A DNA stretch of 64,000 bases from Candidatus Competibacteraceae bacterium (GCA_003989085.1 RXIV01000001.1:801999-865998), one strand, 5' to 3'; shown: positions 45,713-55,050, counted from the stretch's first letter. Translations and numbers: made by a program. Notes: generated from the letters alone by a model not told the origin.

Positions 45713-47830
45713 TCAAGGACCGCCACGACTAATCCATACCGCAGCGCTGGCCGCCTGCCCAGTCTGATCGAGCACGGTGATCCGTACCAGTCCAGAACCA
45801 TCCGGCGACCAGAACGCCTCACGCCGCCAGGCCTCGGCGGGCAGAGGCTGGCCATTGATCAGCCAGTGCAGTGGCCGCATGCCGCCGGTCGCAATCAGGG
45901 GCAGATCAGCCAGACGACCCTCGTGTTCCGGCAGCTCCACCGTAGTGCCGTTGACCGGGAAGTTGAGCGCCAGCGGCGGCGCGGCAGCGGGCTGCCCGGC
46001 ACCCTGCTGGTTATGGAAATGGCGCAGACGTTCTGGCAACTGCGCGCGATTGCTGACCCGCAACACGTTTTCCGGCGGTACTGGCGGTGCGGTTTTCGCT
46101 TCCGGCAGCAGCTCGAAGACGCGAAACAGCAGCGGCGCGGCGGTATTGCGGCCGTAGTGACCGGGACTCGGTGAACCATCCGGGCGACCGACCCAAATGC
46201 CGACGGTGTAATCGGTATCGAAACCCAGCGTCCAGGCATCGCGAAAACCATAGGAAGTGCCAGTCTTGTGGGCGATGAAGCGTGGCCGGGCGGCGCTGCC
46301 AGGCGGGGTGATGTTCTGTGGCACAGGTGCGCCGCGCAGAATGTCCTGCAGATACCAGCAGGCGGTTGGGGTGAGCAGTTCGCGGCCAGGCACGGTGGGC
46401 TGGTCGGGCGACAGGCGCAGGGGCATGATCTGTCCACCGCTGGCGATACCAGCATACAGGGTCGTCAGTTCCGCCAGACTCATACCCACTCCGCCGAGCA
46501 CCAGCGGCAGCCCCGGCTGCGGGTGAGCACTGCTCCAGTGCAGCGGCAGACCGACGTCACGCAGCCGCGCGGCCAGTCGTGCCGGCCCGACCTGTTCCAG
46601 CACCGCTACCGCCGGGATATTCAGCGACTGCTGCAGCGCCTCGCGCACCGAGACCTGTCCGGCGTAGGTGTTGCGGAAGTTGCTCGGGCTGTAATCGCCA
46701 AAGCGGGTCGGCACATCGTCGATCAGGGTGTCCGGGTGGATCAGCAGATCATCAAAGCCCAGGCCGTAGACCAGCGGCTTGAGCGTCGAGCCCGGCGAGC
46801 GGATCGCCTGCACCATGTCGATCTGTCCGGCGCGGCGCGGATCGAAAAAATCACTGGCTCCAACATAGGCTAGCACTTGCCGGGTGGCGTTGGCCACGAC
46901 CAGTATGGCGATGCTGCCATGTGCGTCCAGACTGCTTTGGTGCTGACGGGCCAGCGTTTCCAGGGTGCGTTGCAGGTCGCGATCGATGAAGGTATGCAGT
47001 AGGGTGGCCTGCGGTCGCGCCGCGCGCACCCGTTCGGCTAAATGCGGCACCAGTGCCGGCAGGGGTTGACGCTGGGTGGGAATGGCGTCCTGGCGGGCTT
47101 CCGCAACCTGTTGGGCGCTGAGGATGCCAAGCTGTTCCATGCGCACCAGCACCTTGTCGCGCGCAGCCCGGGCCCGTTCCGGGGCGCGATCCGGGCGCAG
47201 CCGCGAGGGTGCCTGTGGCAGTACTACCAGCAGGGCGGCCTCGGCGGCGGTCAGGTGGCGCGGCTCCTTGCCCAGCCAGGCCAGGGAAGCGGCGCGTATC
47301 CCTTCCAGATTGCCGCCATAGGGTGCCAGGGTCAGGTAGAGGCTGAGAATCTCGTCCTTGCTGTAGTGCCACTCCAATTGCAGGGCGCGCAGCATTTCGC
47401 CGAGTTTGCCGGACAGGTCGCGTGCGTGTGGTTCCAGCAGCCGGGCAGCCTGCATGGTCAGGGTTGAGGCGCCGGAAACCACCCGGCCATGGCGCAGCCA
47501 TTGCCCAAGGGCGCGCGCAGTGGCAAGTGGATCGATGCCCGGATGCTGATCGAAACGCTGGTCCTCATAAGCCAGTAGCATGCGCAGATAGAGCGGGTCG
47601 ACATCCTCAGGCCGTGCCGGCAGGCGCCAGAAACCGGCATCGACGGTGAAGCCGCGCAGAATGCGCTCCTGGCGATCCAGCACCAGCGGCGAAGTGCGCT
47701 GCGCCCGCGCCAGCGACGGTGGCGACAGCCGATCCAGCATCCAGACGCTTATGCCAAGCATCAGCACCAGCGCGCCATAAAAGCCGATGCGCCAGCGGCG
47801 GGCGCGTATGAGGAATTGAACCATGTGCAT
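45713..47830 (-). CDS. pbpC: Penicillin-binding protein 1C
   Basis: A 705-residue bifunctional class A PBP. A single N-terminal helix (about 15-33) anchors it. The GT51 glycosyltransferase domain has EDQRFDQHPGID and GASTLTMQAARLL (catalytic Glu). The transpeptidase domain has the SPGSTLKP box (nucleophile Ser, Lys), SFN-like SLN and the KTGTS triad. The C-terminal 90 residues are the BiPBP_C domain typical of PbpC. The usual E. coli partner yfhM (alpha-2-macroglobulin) is not next to it. The first of two Met (MHM) is used. Confidence 0.95.
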   Translation of the reverse strand: MHMVQFLIRARRWRIGFYGALVLMLGISVWMLDRLSPPSLARAQRTSPLVLDRQERILRGFTVDAGFWRLPARPEDVDPLYLRMLLAYEDQRFDQHPGIDPLATARALGQWLRHGRVVSGASTLTMQAARLLEPHARDLSGKLGEMLRALQLEWHYSKDEILSLYLTLAPYGGNLEGIRAASLAWLGKEPRHLTAAEAALLVVLPQAPSRLRPDRAPERARAARDKVLVRMEQLGILSAQQVAEARQDAIPTQRQPLPALVPHLAERVRAARPQATLLHTFIDRDLQRTLETLARQHQSSLDAHGSIAILVVANATRQVLAYVGASDFFDPRRAGQIDMVQAIRSPGSTLKPLVYGLGFDDLLIHPDTLIDDVPTRFGDYSPSNFRNTYAGQVSVREALQQSLNIPAVAVLEQVGPARLAARLRDVGLPLHWSSAHPQPGLPLVLGGVGMSLAELTTLYAGIASGGQIMPLRLSPDQPTVPGRELLTPTACWYLQDILRGAPVPQNITPPGSAARPRFIAHKTGTSYGFRDAWTLGFDTDYTVGIWVGRPDGSPSPGHYGRNTAAPLLFRVFELLPEAKTAPPVPPENVLRVSNRAQLPERLRHFHNQQGAGQPAAAPPLALNFPVNGTTVELPEHEGRLADLPLIATGGMRPLHWLINGQPLPAEAWRREAFWSPDGSGLVRITVLDQTGQAASAAVWISRGGP

Positions 47831-48070
47831 ACTGTGATTTTTAGGGATTCTGGCGGAGCAGGATCATAGCCAGAAAATCAATTTTTCAGATGGGGAAAAG
47901 TTGAGGAACTCCTGCTGGACTGCGGATTCGTACTGGGCAGACCGGATGCCGATAATATCGCTGCCTGTTCTGCGATCAGCGGGTGTCCGACCGGCTCAGG
48001 CCCACTCCGCATTCAGCCCCATCTCCAATGGTCCATCAGGCCGTTCCACCGATTGCGCAGGAATATACCG
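47831..48070. other. 240-bp divergent spacer, pbpC and Tyr/Gly/Pro-rich gene
   Basis: This region should hold divergent promoters. It starts with the pbpC upstream region (AT-richer, 47831-47900). AGGA at about 48060 serves the plus-strand gene. Nothing else recognised. Confidence 0.4.
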
Positions 48071-48736
48071 ATGATGAGAGCGATATGGATCGCCGCCACG
48101 CTGGTCAGTGCTGTGGCATTCGCGCAGACCGATCCAACCCCATCCGACCCCGGTACCCGCGATGCCGCGCGTGACGCCCGCAGGCAGGAGTGCCGGCGGC
48201 AGGCGCGCCAGGCCGGTGATCCCGATGAGCGCCGGCACATCATCCGTCAATGTCGGCAGGAGCTGTTCGGTGATGGCGAGGGCACGGGGCGCGCCGCACA
48301 TGCTGCCCCAGTCGCGCCCCCGCACGGCGGAACGGACATGACCGCAGGCCGGATTGCGATCCCGGCGCCTGTTGCGTCTCCAACAGGGTCGGCAGCTACC
48401 GCCTATGTCCCGGCCATGCCCGAACCGGGTCCCGGCGTTGCCGATACCGATGACGCTGGCGGCATGCAGGACCCGGGCGGCAGTTATGCCGGCGCGCAGC
48501 AGTATGACAATAGCGCTGACGAAAACCCGGGTGCCAACTACGTTCCCGGTTATGGCTATGGTCCGGGCTATGGTCCCGGCTACAGTCCAGGCGTGTTAGC
48601 ACCGGCTGGTGGTGGCGGGCGCGGCCAGCGTCTGGATCGGCTCGAACAGCGCCTGGACGAAATTGAAGCATTACTGCGTCAAATATTGGCCAACCAGCAG
48701 CGGCTGCTTGGACCGGGCGCCGCCCCAACACCCTAA
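48071..48736 (+). CDS. Secreted Gly/Pro/Tyr-rich protein of unknown function
   Basis: A 221-residue exported protein. The signal peptide is about residues 1-19 (MMRAIWIAATLVSAVAFA). The mature N-terminus is Arg/Asp/Cys-rich (RRQECRRQARQAGDPDERRHIIRQCRQELF), resembling small Cys-paired periplasmic proteins. The centre is Ala/Pro-rich, followed by a repetitive GYGYGPGYGPGYSPG stretch (about 162-176). The C-terminus is an amphipathic coiled coil (RLDRLEQRLDEIEALLRQI). The first of two ATGs is chosen with AGGA upstream. Its stop overlaps the convergent sirtuin gene by four bases. Not recognised. Confidence 0.65.
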   Translation: MMRAIWIAATLVSAVAFAQTDPTPSDPGTRDAARDARRQECRRQARQAGDPDERRHIIRQCRQELFGDGEGTGRAAHAAPVAPPHGGTDMTAGRIAIPAPVASPTGSAATAYVPAMPEPGPGVADTDDAGGMQDPGGSYAGAQQYDNSADENPGANYVPGYGYGPGYGPGYSPGVLAPAGGGGRGQRLDRLEQRLDEIEALLRQILANQQRLLGPGAAPTP

Positions 48737-49578
48737 AGCGTCAGCCGTGCCAGCAGACCATTGAGCACTGCCGCGCAGTCGGCGTCGATTTTCAGCGTCA
48801 ACAGGGTATCGGCGCGGGTGTGGCCACGATTGATCGCCACGATTGCCTGCTGGCGTTCGGCGGCCTGCCGGCAGAAGCGGTAGCCGGAGAACACCATCAG
48901 CGAGGAGCCGACTACCAGCAGCGCATCCGCCTCGGCCAGGCGCTGGCTGGCGCGTTCCACCCGCGCTTTGGGCACCGTCTCACCGAAAAACACCACCGCC
49001 GGTTTGAGCAGCCCGCCGCAGCGCGGGCAGCCCGGCACACGAAACGCGCCAAAATCCGCCTGCTCCAGATCAGCGTCACCGTCCGGCCCGAGTGTCGCGA
49101 CCTGCGCCACAAAGGCCGGATTGTTCCGTTCCAGCACAGTCTGGAAGGCGGCGCGTGCCTGCCGGTGACCGCAGGCAAGGCAATCGACCGCGTCCAGACG
49201 TCCGTGCAGATCGATGACGCGCCGGCTGCCGGCCTGCTGGTGCAGACCGTCAACATTCTGCGTGACCAGCTGGTGGATGAAGCCGGCGGTTTCCAGCCGC
49301 GCCAGGGCAACATGGACGGCGTTGGGCCGGGCGCGAGCAAAAGCCGGCCAGCCGAGCAGACTGCGCGCCCAATAGCGCTGGCGGGCATACTCGCCGCCGA
49401 CAAAGGCCTGGTAGTTGATCGGCGGCTGGCGTTTCCAGTCGCCATTGCGGTCGCGGTAATCGGGAATGCCCGATGCGGTGCTGCAACCGGCACCGGTCAG
49501 GACAAATAGCCGGCGCGGGTGGGTCACGAACGTGGCCAGTTGCGCCAAGGCATCGTCAAGATCAGCCGTCGCATTCAC
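48733..49578 (-). CDS. Sir2-family NAD-dependent protein deacylase
   Basis: A 281-residue sirtuin. Sir2 motifs: [19 protein letters not shown] (NAD binding), [14 protein letters not shown] (catalytic Asn-Asp), [14 protein letters not shown] (catalytic His and first zinc Cys pair), and CPRCGG second zinc pair, then [17 protein letters not shown] and PDYRDRNG place it in a bacterial class II-like group (SIRT4-like). It probably deacylates lysine residues. Upstream neighbour is the EAL-GGDEF gene, 28 bp away on the same strand; a functional link is not known. Confidence 0.93.
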   Translation of the reverse strand: MNATADLDDALAQLATFVTHPRRLFVLTGAGCSTASGIPDYRDRNGDWKRQPPINYQAFVGGEYARQRYWARSLLGWPAFARARPNAVHVALARLETAGFIHQLVTQNVDGLHQQAGSRRVIDLHGRLDAVDCLACGHRQARAAFQTVLERNNPAFVAQVATLGPDGDADLEQADFGAFRVPGCPRCGGLLKPAVVFFGETVPKARVERASQRLAEADALLVVGSSLMVFSGYRFCRQAAERQQAIVAINRGHTRADTLLTLKIDADCAAVLNGLLARLTL

Positions 49579-49606
49579 CCGTGATGCGCCTCACCGGTTG
49601 CGCTGC

Positions 49607-52060
49607 TCAGATCTCGGCGCGGCCACCGGCGCTGAGCGCGACCAGGCCGGTCAGGTTCAGGTCGCCGACCAGCACGCCAGAGAAGGCGCCCTCGGCATCG
49701 TGCAGCGGCACGGCAACGGTAGCGCAGAATTCGCCACTGGCGCTGGACAGGTACAGGTTGGATACATAGGGTGTGCCGCGATGCGCGACCAGCTGAAAAT
49801 AGGGCTGGATAGCGCGATCCACGCCCATGCCGCCGCTCTTGATCCGTCCCCACATGCCAGGATGCACCCAGTTGGGATAGCGCTGCACACCCTGGGCGTC
49901 CAGTTCGTAGATCAGTTCGAAAAACGGGTAACGCTTAAAGACTGCATCCAGGTCGTGGATGCTGCCGCTGCGCGGCTGAGCGGTGACATGCAGCAGGGCG
50001 CGAATGGCGCGGTCTTCCCAAGGCCGTTCCCGGACTTCGGATGTGGCTGCGGTCAGGAAACGCGGTGGGTTGTCGTCAATGGCGATAATGCTGCCCAGTT
50101 GCGCCTTGGCCAGCTTCTTGAGCTGAGCAACGCGCTCGCTGGCGGCGAGACTGTCGGTGATCTGGCCGCGATGACCGTCGATGATCACCACCGAGATCGA
50201 GGCGGTCGGGTGTGGACTGCCGTCCTCGGTAGTGAAGTAGCCGCGGCGCAGGTCGTCACTGTCGTACAAATAGGCGGCCAGCGCGCGGAAGGACACCAGC
50301 ATGTGCTGCAGGACCGTTGGCAGGTCGTGGCTGTCACGCGGTACCACGGCAATGAAATCGTCGCCGCCGATATGGCCGAGGTAGGTTTCCGGCATGCCAC
50401 GGAAAGCCTGGCGCAGCACTTCGGCCAGCAGCATGATCATGGCGTCGCCACGCACGAAGCCGTAGCGATCATTGAAGGCCTTGAAGCGATCCAGGTCGAT
50501 ATAGACCAGCGACAGTTCCTTCTGGGCGCGCAGTTGCAGGTCGAGGGTGTCGCGCAGCACCGGACCGGTTGGCAGGTGCGACAGGGGATGCACGCTCTCG
50601 CGCGACTGACCGGACAGCAACTGATCGAGCACCGTCCACGGCTCCAGCACGCCCAGATAGATGCCATTGGCATCCACGACCACCCAAGGCTGCGCGGGCT
50701 CGGGATCGTGGTACAGGCGAAAGGCCAGAGCGCGGGCCGACAGGTGCTCGGGCAGCAGCTTGTTAAGCGGCCGGCAGCGGCGTCCGAGGCCAAAACTGCG
50801 CTGCTGCTGGACACGGGCGCCGTTGCGGGTCAGGTAGCCGATCGGCTTGCTGTCGTCCAGCACGATCAGCAGCGGCTGGTCGGGATACTGCTGGAAATGC
50901 TCGCGGGCCTGCTCCAGGCCGGCCTCCAGCGGCAGCGAGGGTGCCGGCTCAACAAAGTCACGCAGCCGCACCGTGTGCCGCGCCGGACGCGGAATTTCCT
51001 GGCGCGGCGGCAGCGGTGGTGGTGTCACCGGTTCGGGCGCTGGCGCAGCAAAATAGTAGCCCTGGGCAAAGTGCACGCCCAGATCGCGGCAGACTGCGAC
51101 ATCCTCGAAGCGCTCCAGGCCCTCGGCGATGATCGCACAGCCAAGGCGTTGCGCCATGGAGATCAGCGCCTGCAGCAGCACCAGGCGCACCTGACTGCCC
51201 TGCACACCCTGTACCAGACCGCGATCGAGCTTAAGAAAATCCGGGCGCAGCGTCGCCAGCACGTTCAGGCTGTTATAGCCGCTGCCAACATCATCGAGTG
51301 CGATGCGAAAACCCTGGCTGCGCAGATGATCGACCACCTCGACCAGAGCATCGATATCGGCGCAGCGCTCGCTTTCGACGATTTCAAAAACCAGTTCCTC
51401 CGGACGAATGCCCAGGGCCGCCAGGTTGGCCCAGGGATCGCGGCGCAGGTCGAGCGCCAGCAGACTGTCCGGGAGAATGTTGACAAAGAGCGGTATATGC
51501 CGGGGAAACAGCGTCCGGGTCTTAAGGGCGCTGAACTGGCAGGCCAGGTCGAGCGCTTCCAGCCGGCTGGCGCGCGTCGCCAGTTCAAACATACGCTGGC
51601 CGCTGAGCAGGGCGCCCTCGGGCGTCAGGCCGCGACACAAGGCTTCGTAAGCGAATAGCTGCCCGCCACGGGCCAGATCGACGATCGGTTGCAGGTAGCT
51701 GCGCACATGCAGGCTCAGGTTGCCCATCAGCCAGGGGTAGCGGCGGCGGGTCAGCAGCACCGGCAGATTTTGCGCAGTAGCGAGCAGACCAAACGACAGC
51801 GTTTCGGTGGCAGCATCGGCAGTGTCGGCAGCCGAAATGCAGGCGAAGGTGTCGGTCTGGGCCATGGGGGGCAGACTGGCAGTCAGGCGATCCAGCAGCT
51901 CCAGCAGGTCGGCTTCGCTGGCAACATCAAAACGCCACATCCCCGGTACCTGCATGCACCCGCCCCAGTGCGCCCAATCCTGGGGCGTAGCATCACCGCA
52001 GCGCACAAAAAGTGCGAGCGCCTGCGAGCGGGGTGGGGCAATTGTGGCTTGTATGGTCAT
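49607..52060 (-). CDS. EAL-CBS-GGDEF cyclic di-GMP regulator with C-terminal sensor domain
   Basis: An 817-residue soluble protein, with no membrane helix. Order: EAL domain (about 105-345) with intact motifs YEALCRG, FEIVESER, ALDDVGSGYNSL, KLDRGLV and AEGLER; a CBS pair (about 400-510); GGDEF domain (about 520-670) with the variant GGDDF and no obvious RxxD I-site; then a PDC/Cache-like domain (about 690-817, ELDAQGVQRYPNW, GRPYVSNLY-like TPYVSNLYLSSASGEF). The EAL half should hydrolyse cyclic di-GMP; cyclase activity is uncertain. The ATG at 52060 is used; a longer frame to 52204 has no support. Confidence 0.9.
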   Translation of the reverse strand: MTIQATIAPPRSQALALFVRCGDATPQDWAHWGGCMQVPGMWRFDVASEADLLELLDRLTASLPPMAQTDTFACISAADTADAATETLSFGLLATAQNLPVLLTRRRYPWLMGNLSLHVRSYLQPIVDLARGGQLFAYEALCRGLTPEGALLSGQRMFELATRASRLEALDLACQFSALKTRTLFPRHIPLFVNILPDSLLALDLRRDPWANLAALGIRPEELVFEIVESERCADIDALVEVVDHLRSQGFRIALDDVGSGYNSLNVLATLRPDFLKLDRGLVQGVQGSQVRLVLLQALISMAQRLGCAIIAEGLERFEDVAVCRDLGVHFAQGYYFAAPAPEPVTPPPLPPRQEIPRPARHTVRLRDFVEPAPSLPLEAGLEQAREHFQQYPDQPLLIVLDDSKPIGYLTRNGARVQQQRSFGLGRRCRPLNKLLPEHLSARALAFRLYHDPEPAQPWVVVDANGIYLGVLEPWTVLDQLLSGQSRESVHPLSHLPTGPVLRDTLDLQLRAQKELSLVYIDLDRFKAFNDRYGFVRGDAMIMLLAEVLRQAFRGMPETYLGHIGGDDFIAVVPRDSHDLPTVLQHMLVSFRALAAYLYDSDDLRRGYFTTEDGSPHPTASISVVIIDGHRGQITDSLAASERVAQLKKLAKAQLGSIIAIDDNPPRFLTAATSEVRERPWEDRAIRALLHVTAQPRSGSIHDLDAVFKRYPFFELIYELDAQGVQRYPNWVHPGMWGRIKSGGMGVDRAIQPYFQLVAHRGTPYVSNLYLSSASGEFCATVAVPLHDAEGAFSGVLVGDLNLTGLVALSAGGRAEI

Positions 52061-52282
52061 CGGCGCAGCCCATTCAGAAACGTCTGTCAAGGGTATAGCA
52101 AAATTTGTTCCGTTTTCCGCGGCGCCGGGCCGCGTCTGGCATTCAGTATACGCAACGGCTGTATGCACGGGGTCCAGAATCGCGATCTTTGACCAGGAAT
52201 TCACGCAGTCATTACCAAACAGTCATGAAGATACGGCACAGTGCGGCGACTGTGGTCGTTCACGCTACCGCGAGGCCGATTC

Positions 52283-53086
52283 ATGCCGCCCAATTACGTT
52301 CGTTCCGCCTGGATTTCCGATATTCATCTTGGGTTCAAGGACTGCAAGGCGGAGTTTCTACTGGATTTTTTGCGCCATCTCGATTGCGGGCAGTTATATC
52401 TGGTGGGTGATTTCATCGATTTCTGGTCCCTGCACAAGGGCGGACGCTGGCCCTCCGGACACGGTCGCGTGCTCAATGCGGTGCTGGCGCTGGCCGAGCG
52501 TGGGGTGCGGGTCGTGTACATTCCCGGTAACCATGATGAAGTTGTCCGCGACTATCTGGCGCTGCGGGTCGGCGGCATCGAGATCATGGCTGAATGCGAG
52601 CACCGTACCGCCGATGGCCGGCGCTTCCTGGTCACGCATGGCGATGAATTTGACCACACGGTCAAGTGCGGCGGCTGGCTGGCCGATTGGTTCGGGGACT
52701 GGATATACGATGTGCTGCTGTTTGCCAATCGCTGGACCAATCGCGTACGGCGCCGGTTCAATTATCCCTATTGGTCGCTGGCCAATACGCTCAAGCGGCG
52801 TATCAGTCGGGCCGCCGCCTACATCGCCCGTTATGAAGCCGCTGCCGTACATGCCGCCCGGCACCGGGGCTTTGACGGCGTGATCTGTGGGCATATTCAC
52901 CAGGCGGAATTAACCCGGATTGACGGCATCTGGTATGCGAACGATGGCGACTGGGTCGAGAGCTGTACCGCGCTGGTCGAACATGGCGATGGGCGGCTGG
53001 AACTGCTGCACTGGACGGAAGAAAGGGCGCGGTATCCGCTTCCGGCCCCGGCAGCCACCCGGACCACGCAGCCGGAAGCGGCCTAA
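52283..53086 (+). CDS. LpxH-like UDP-2,3-diacylglucosamine diphosphatase family phosphoesterase
   Basis: A 267-residue calcineurin-like metallophosphoesterase with the full metal-site set: SDIHLGF, LVGDFIDFW, PGNHDEVV, VTHGDEFD and CGHIHQAE. The set and spacing resemble the LpxH/LpxH2-like family that cleaves UDP-diacylglucosamine in lipid A synthesis, and also closely related uncharacterised phosphoesterases often found with envelope genes. The ATG at 52283 is chosen; the upstream start at 52241 is less likely. It points at the bta genes from the opposite strand, ending 62 bp before btaB. Confidence 0.85.
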   Translation: MPPNYVRSAWISDIHLGFKDCKAEFLLDFLRHLDCGQLYLVGDFIDFWSLHKGGRWPSGHGRVLNAVLALAERGVRVVYIPGNHDEVVRDYLALRVGGIEIMAECEHRTADGRRFLVTHGDEFDHTVKCGGWLADWFGDWIYDVLLFANRWTNRVRRRFNYPYWSLANTLKRRISRAAAYIARYEAAAVHAARHRGFDGVICGHIHQAELTRIDGIWYANDGDWVESCTALVEHGDGRLELLHWTEERARYPLPAPAATRTTQPEAA

Positions 53087-53148
53087 GGAAAGGGGTAAGG
53101 CATAGGCCCGCCAGCGGCATGGCGGGTGATGCCGGAGCGGCTGTGCTG

Positions 53149-53787
53149 CTAGCGGTGCACGATCGGCCTGGGCGTGCCGATGAAGCGCAGATAGCGCCAG
53201 GCGCCGCCATAGGCGCGACGTACAGCACTGTCCAGGGGCTGAAAGTGGGTCTGGAGTTCCGGCAGCAACTGCCCTTCCATGCGCACATGATTGACCGCCA
53301 TCCAGCGCCGGAATGCCGGCCAGCGGGTGTCATGGAAATCAACTACGGCCATCAGGCCATCCGCCATCAGGTCCTGGCGGGCGCTGCGAATCACCTGCTC
53401 CCAGCCCGGGTTGATCATGCTCAGGCAATAGGACAGCACGATCAGATCGAAACCGGGCGCGGGCGCGAGTGGCTGGCTGTAGATCTGCTGGCGCAGGATC
53501 ACCCGCGACCGATGCTGGCGCAGATGAGTCCGGGCACGCGCCAGCATGTCGGCTGACAGATCCAGACCGATCAGTTGCGCCGCTGGAAAACAGTGGGCCA
53601 ACCGCGCCAGATTGCGCCCGGTGCCGCAGCCGATTTCCAGAATGCGTTGCGGACTGCGCAAAGCCGCGATCCGCGCCTGCAGATCGCTGCGCCCGAATAG
53701 AAAACTCCAGCGGGTAGCATCGTAAAGACGGGCATGGAGGTGATAGTAGCGCGCCAGCGTCTGTTCCGTAGTGGTCGCAGCGCTCAT
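53149..53787 (-). CDS. btaB: Betaine lipid N-methyltransferase (BtaB type)
   Basis: A 212-residue SAM-dependent methyltransferase with ILEIGCGTGRNLARL, LIGLDLSADMLARA and VVDFHDTRW. In Rhodobacter and relatives BtaB adds three methyl groups to diacylglyceryl homoserine to complete the betaine lipid DGTS. The assignment depends on the overlapping btaA gene upstream (ATGA overlap). As a single protein it would be only a class I methyltransferase of the PmtA/BtaB group. The C-terminal part (AYGGAWRYLRFIGTPRP) resembles BtaB tails. Confidence 0.85.
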   Translation of the reverse strand: MSAATTTEQTLARYYHLHARLYDATRWSFLFGRSDLQARIAALRSPQRILEIGCGTGRNLARLAHCFPAAQLIGLDLSADMLARARTHLRQHRSRVILRQQIYSQPLAPAPGFDLIVLSYCLSMINPGWEQVIRSARQDLMADGLMAVVDFHDTRWPAFRRWMAVNHVRMEGQLLPELQTHFQPLDSAVRRAYGGAWRYLRFIGTPRPIVHR

Positions 53788-54959
53788 CGAACCTCCGCCA
53801 GGTGCATGCTGCCGTAGGTGCCGACCCGGTCAAGCGGGTGCAGGGCTGCGGTATGTTCCGGGAAGAAGCGCACCGCCGATTGCACCCACTCCGGCAGAAA
53901 ATTCAACGCCGGGCTGGCCGAACGCAACAGAATGCGGCTGCCTGGGCGGCTGTTGGTCAGGATCAATTCCCATTCCTCGCGCAGCGCATCGGGCTGGTGC
54001 CAGGCCAGCCAATCCTGATGATCAAGCAGTACGAAGTGACTGTAAGCGCCGGGGTTCTGCTGGAGAAACCGACTGACCGTGGCGTTATGCGTATGCACAC
54101 GCCCGGCATTGGCGCGCAAGCGCGCGAAGTTTTCCGGCTTGAGGTAATTCGGGCTGCAGTCTGCGGTATAGGCGCCGGTCAGATAAACCCGCCAAAAGTA
54201 GTTGTCATGGATCAGCACTTCGGTCAGGACATGGCGCAGTTTGGCGCTGACATAGCCCACCAGACCACCGGGATACTGGGTGCTGATCAGATAAATCTGC
54301 GGCCGTGGCACGCCAAGCATGGCCATGGTCATCGGCTGGCGCACCAGCCAGGAGGTAAAGCGCCCCCACAGGGCCGGCTCGATGGTGGCGTAGATCGCGC
54401 GTTGCTCATCCAGGGTCTGGGCATCGAGCAGGTCGAACAGGCGCGTGCGTAGGTGACGGTCGGCGCTGAGCAGGTAACGGCTGAGAATCCAGGCAATGGC
54501 GCCTGATGTGCCATAGTAGTAAAACGAGCGCTTGTGGCTGTCGCCGTCGAAATAGGCGATTTTCTGATCCCAGAAGGCGCGCGCATAGTCCGGCAGCCGT
54601 GTTCGCAGCGCCGCGTACAGACTGCGAAAGTTCGGATGCGCGCCCTGGCCAAACATGCGAAACAGGTCAGCGAAATCACCGCGCTCAATCAGCGCCAGCT
54701 TCAGATGCAGCAGCGCGTTCTGGCGCGGGTTGACATCGACGGCATGGATCGCCGCCGGCGAATCGAGCAGATAATCCAGGGTATTGCAGCCGGCGCTGGT
54801 CAGTACCACAACCCGGCTGGCCGCATCCAGGTTGAGAATCTGCCGGTCGATACGTGGATCCTCCCAGCAGACGTTATAAATGAGGCAGCGGTTGTGCACC
54901 GCCTTGAAGACCCAATCATGCGCACCATTGACCAGCTGTTTACCGATATTCTTCACCAT
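53784..54959 (-). CDS. btaA: S-adenosylmethionine:diacylglycerol 3-amino-3-carboxypropyl transferase (BtaA, DUF3419)
   Basis: A 391-residue DUF3419 protein. BtaA uses SAM to attach the aminocarboxypropyl group to diacylglycerol, giving the homoserine headgroup for betaine lipids. Family signatures: IYNVCWEDPRIDRQIL, LTSAGCNTLDYLL, AVDVNPRQNALLHLKLAL and HDNYFWRVYLTG. The ATG at 54959 is used; the frame remains open to 55091. The stop overlaps the btaB start. A Pho-box-like repeat lies 63-91 bp upstream. Confidence 0.93.
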   Translation of the reverse strand: MVKNIGKQLVNGAHDWVFKAVHNRCLIYNVCWEDPRIDRQILNLDAASRVVVLTSAGCNTLDYLLDSPAAIHAVDVNPRQNALLHLKLALIERGDFADLFRMFGQGAHPNFRSLYAALRTRLPDYARAFWDQKIAYFDGDSHKRSFYYYGTSGAIAWILSRYLLSADRHLRTRLFDLLDAQTLDEQRAIYATIEPALWGRFTSWLVRQPMTMAMLGVPRPQIYLISTQYPGGLVGYVSAKLRHVLTEVLIHDNYFWRVYLTGAYTADCSPNYLKPENFARLRANAGRVHTHNATVSRFLQQNPGAYSHFVLLDHQDWLAWHQPDALREEWELILTNSRPGSRILLRSASPALNFLPEWVQSAVRFFPEHTAALHPLDRVGTYGSMHLAEVR

Positions 54960-55021
54960 GCCGCCGTCCAGTCCAGGAGAATTCAGGAAAAGAGTTCTAC
55001 CTGCTATGGTTGGCGGCGGGC

Positions 55022-55050
55022 ATGACAGGTGCGTGGCGTAGCGATGACGG
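55022..55050 (-). promoter_or_regulatory. Candidate Pho box upstream of btaA
   Basis: On the minus strand CCGTCAT (55050-55044) and CTGTCAT (55028-55022) occur exactly 22 bp apart with ACGCCAC between, i.e. three 7-mers at 11-bp spacing, the phase of PhoB tandem sites. The last unit is a perfect match to CTGTCAT and the first is one base off; the middle one is poor. Betaine lipid genes elsewhere are induced by phosphate starvation. Confidence 0.35.

Noticed and set aside
49466..51658. 730-codon open frame antisense to the EAL-CBS-GGDEF gene
   Set aside because: Gln/His/Arg-rich translation without any domain; long antisense frames are expected in GC-rich genes, and the opposite strand has clear motifs.
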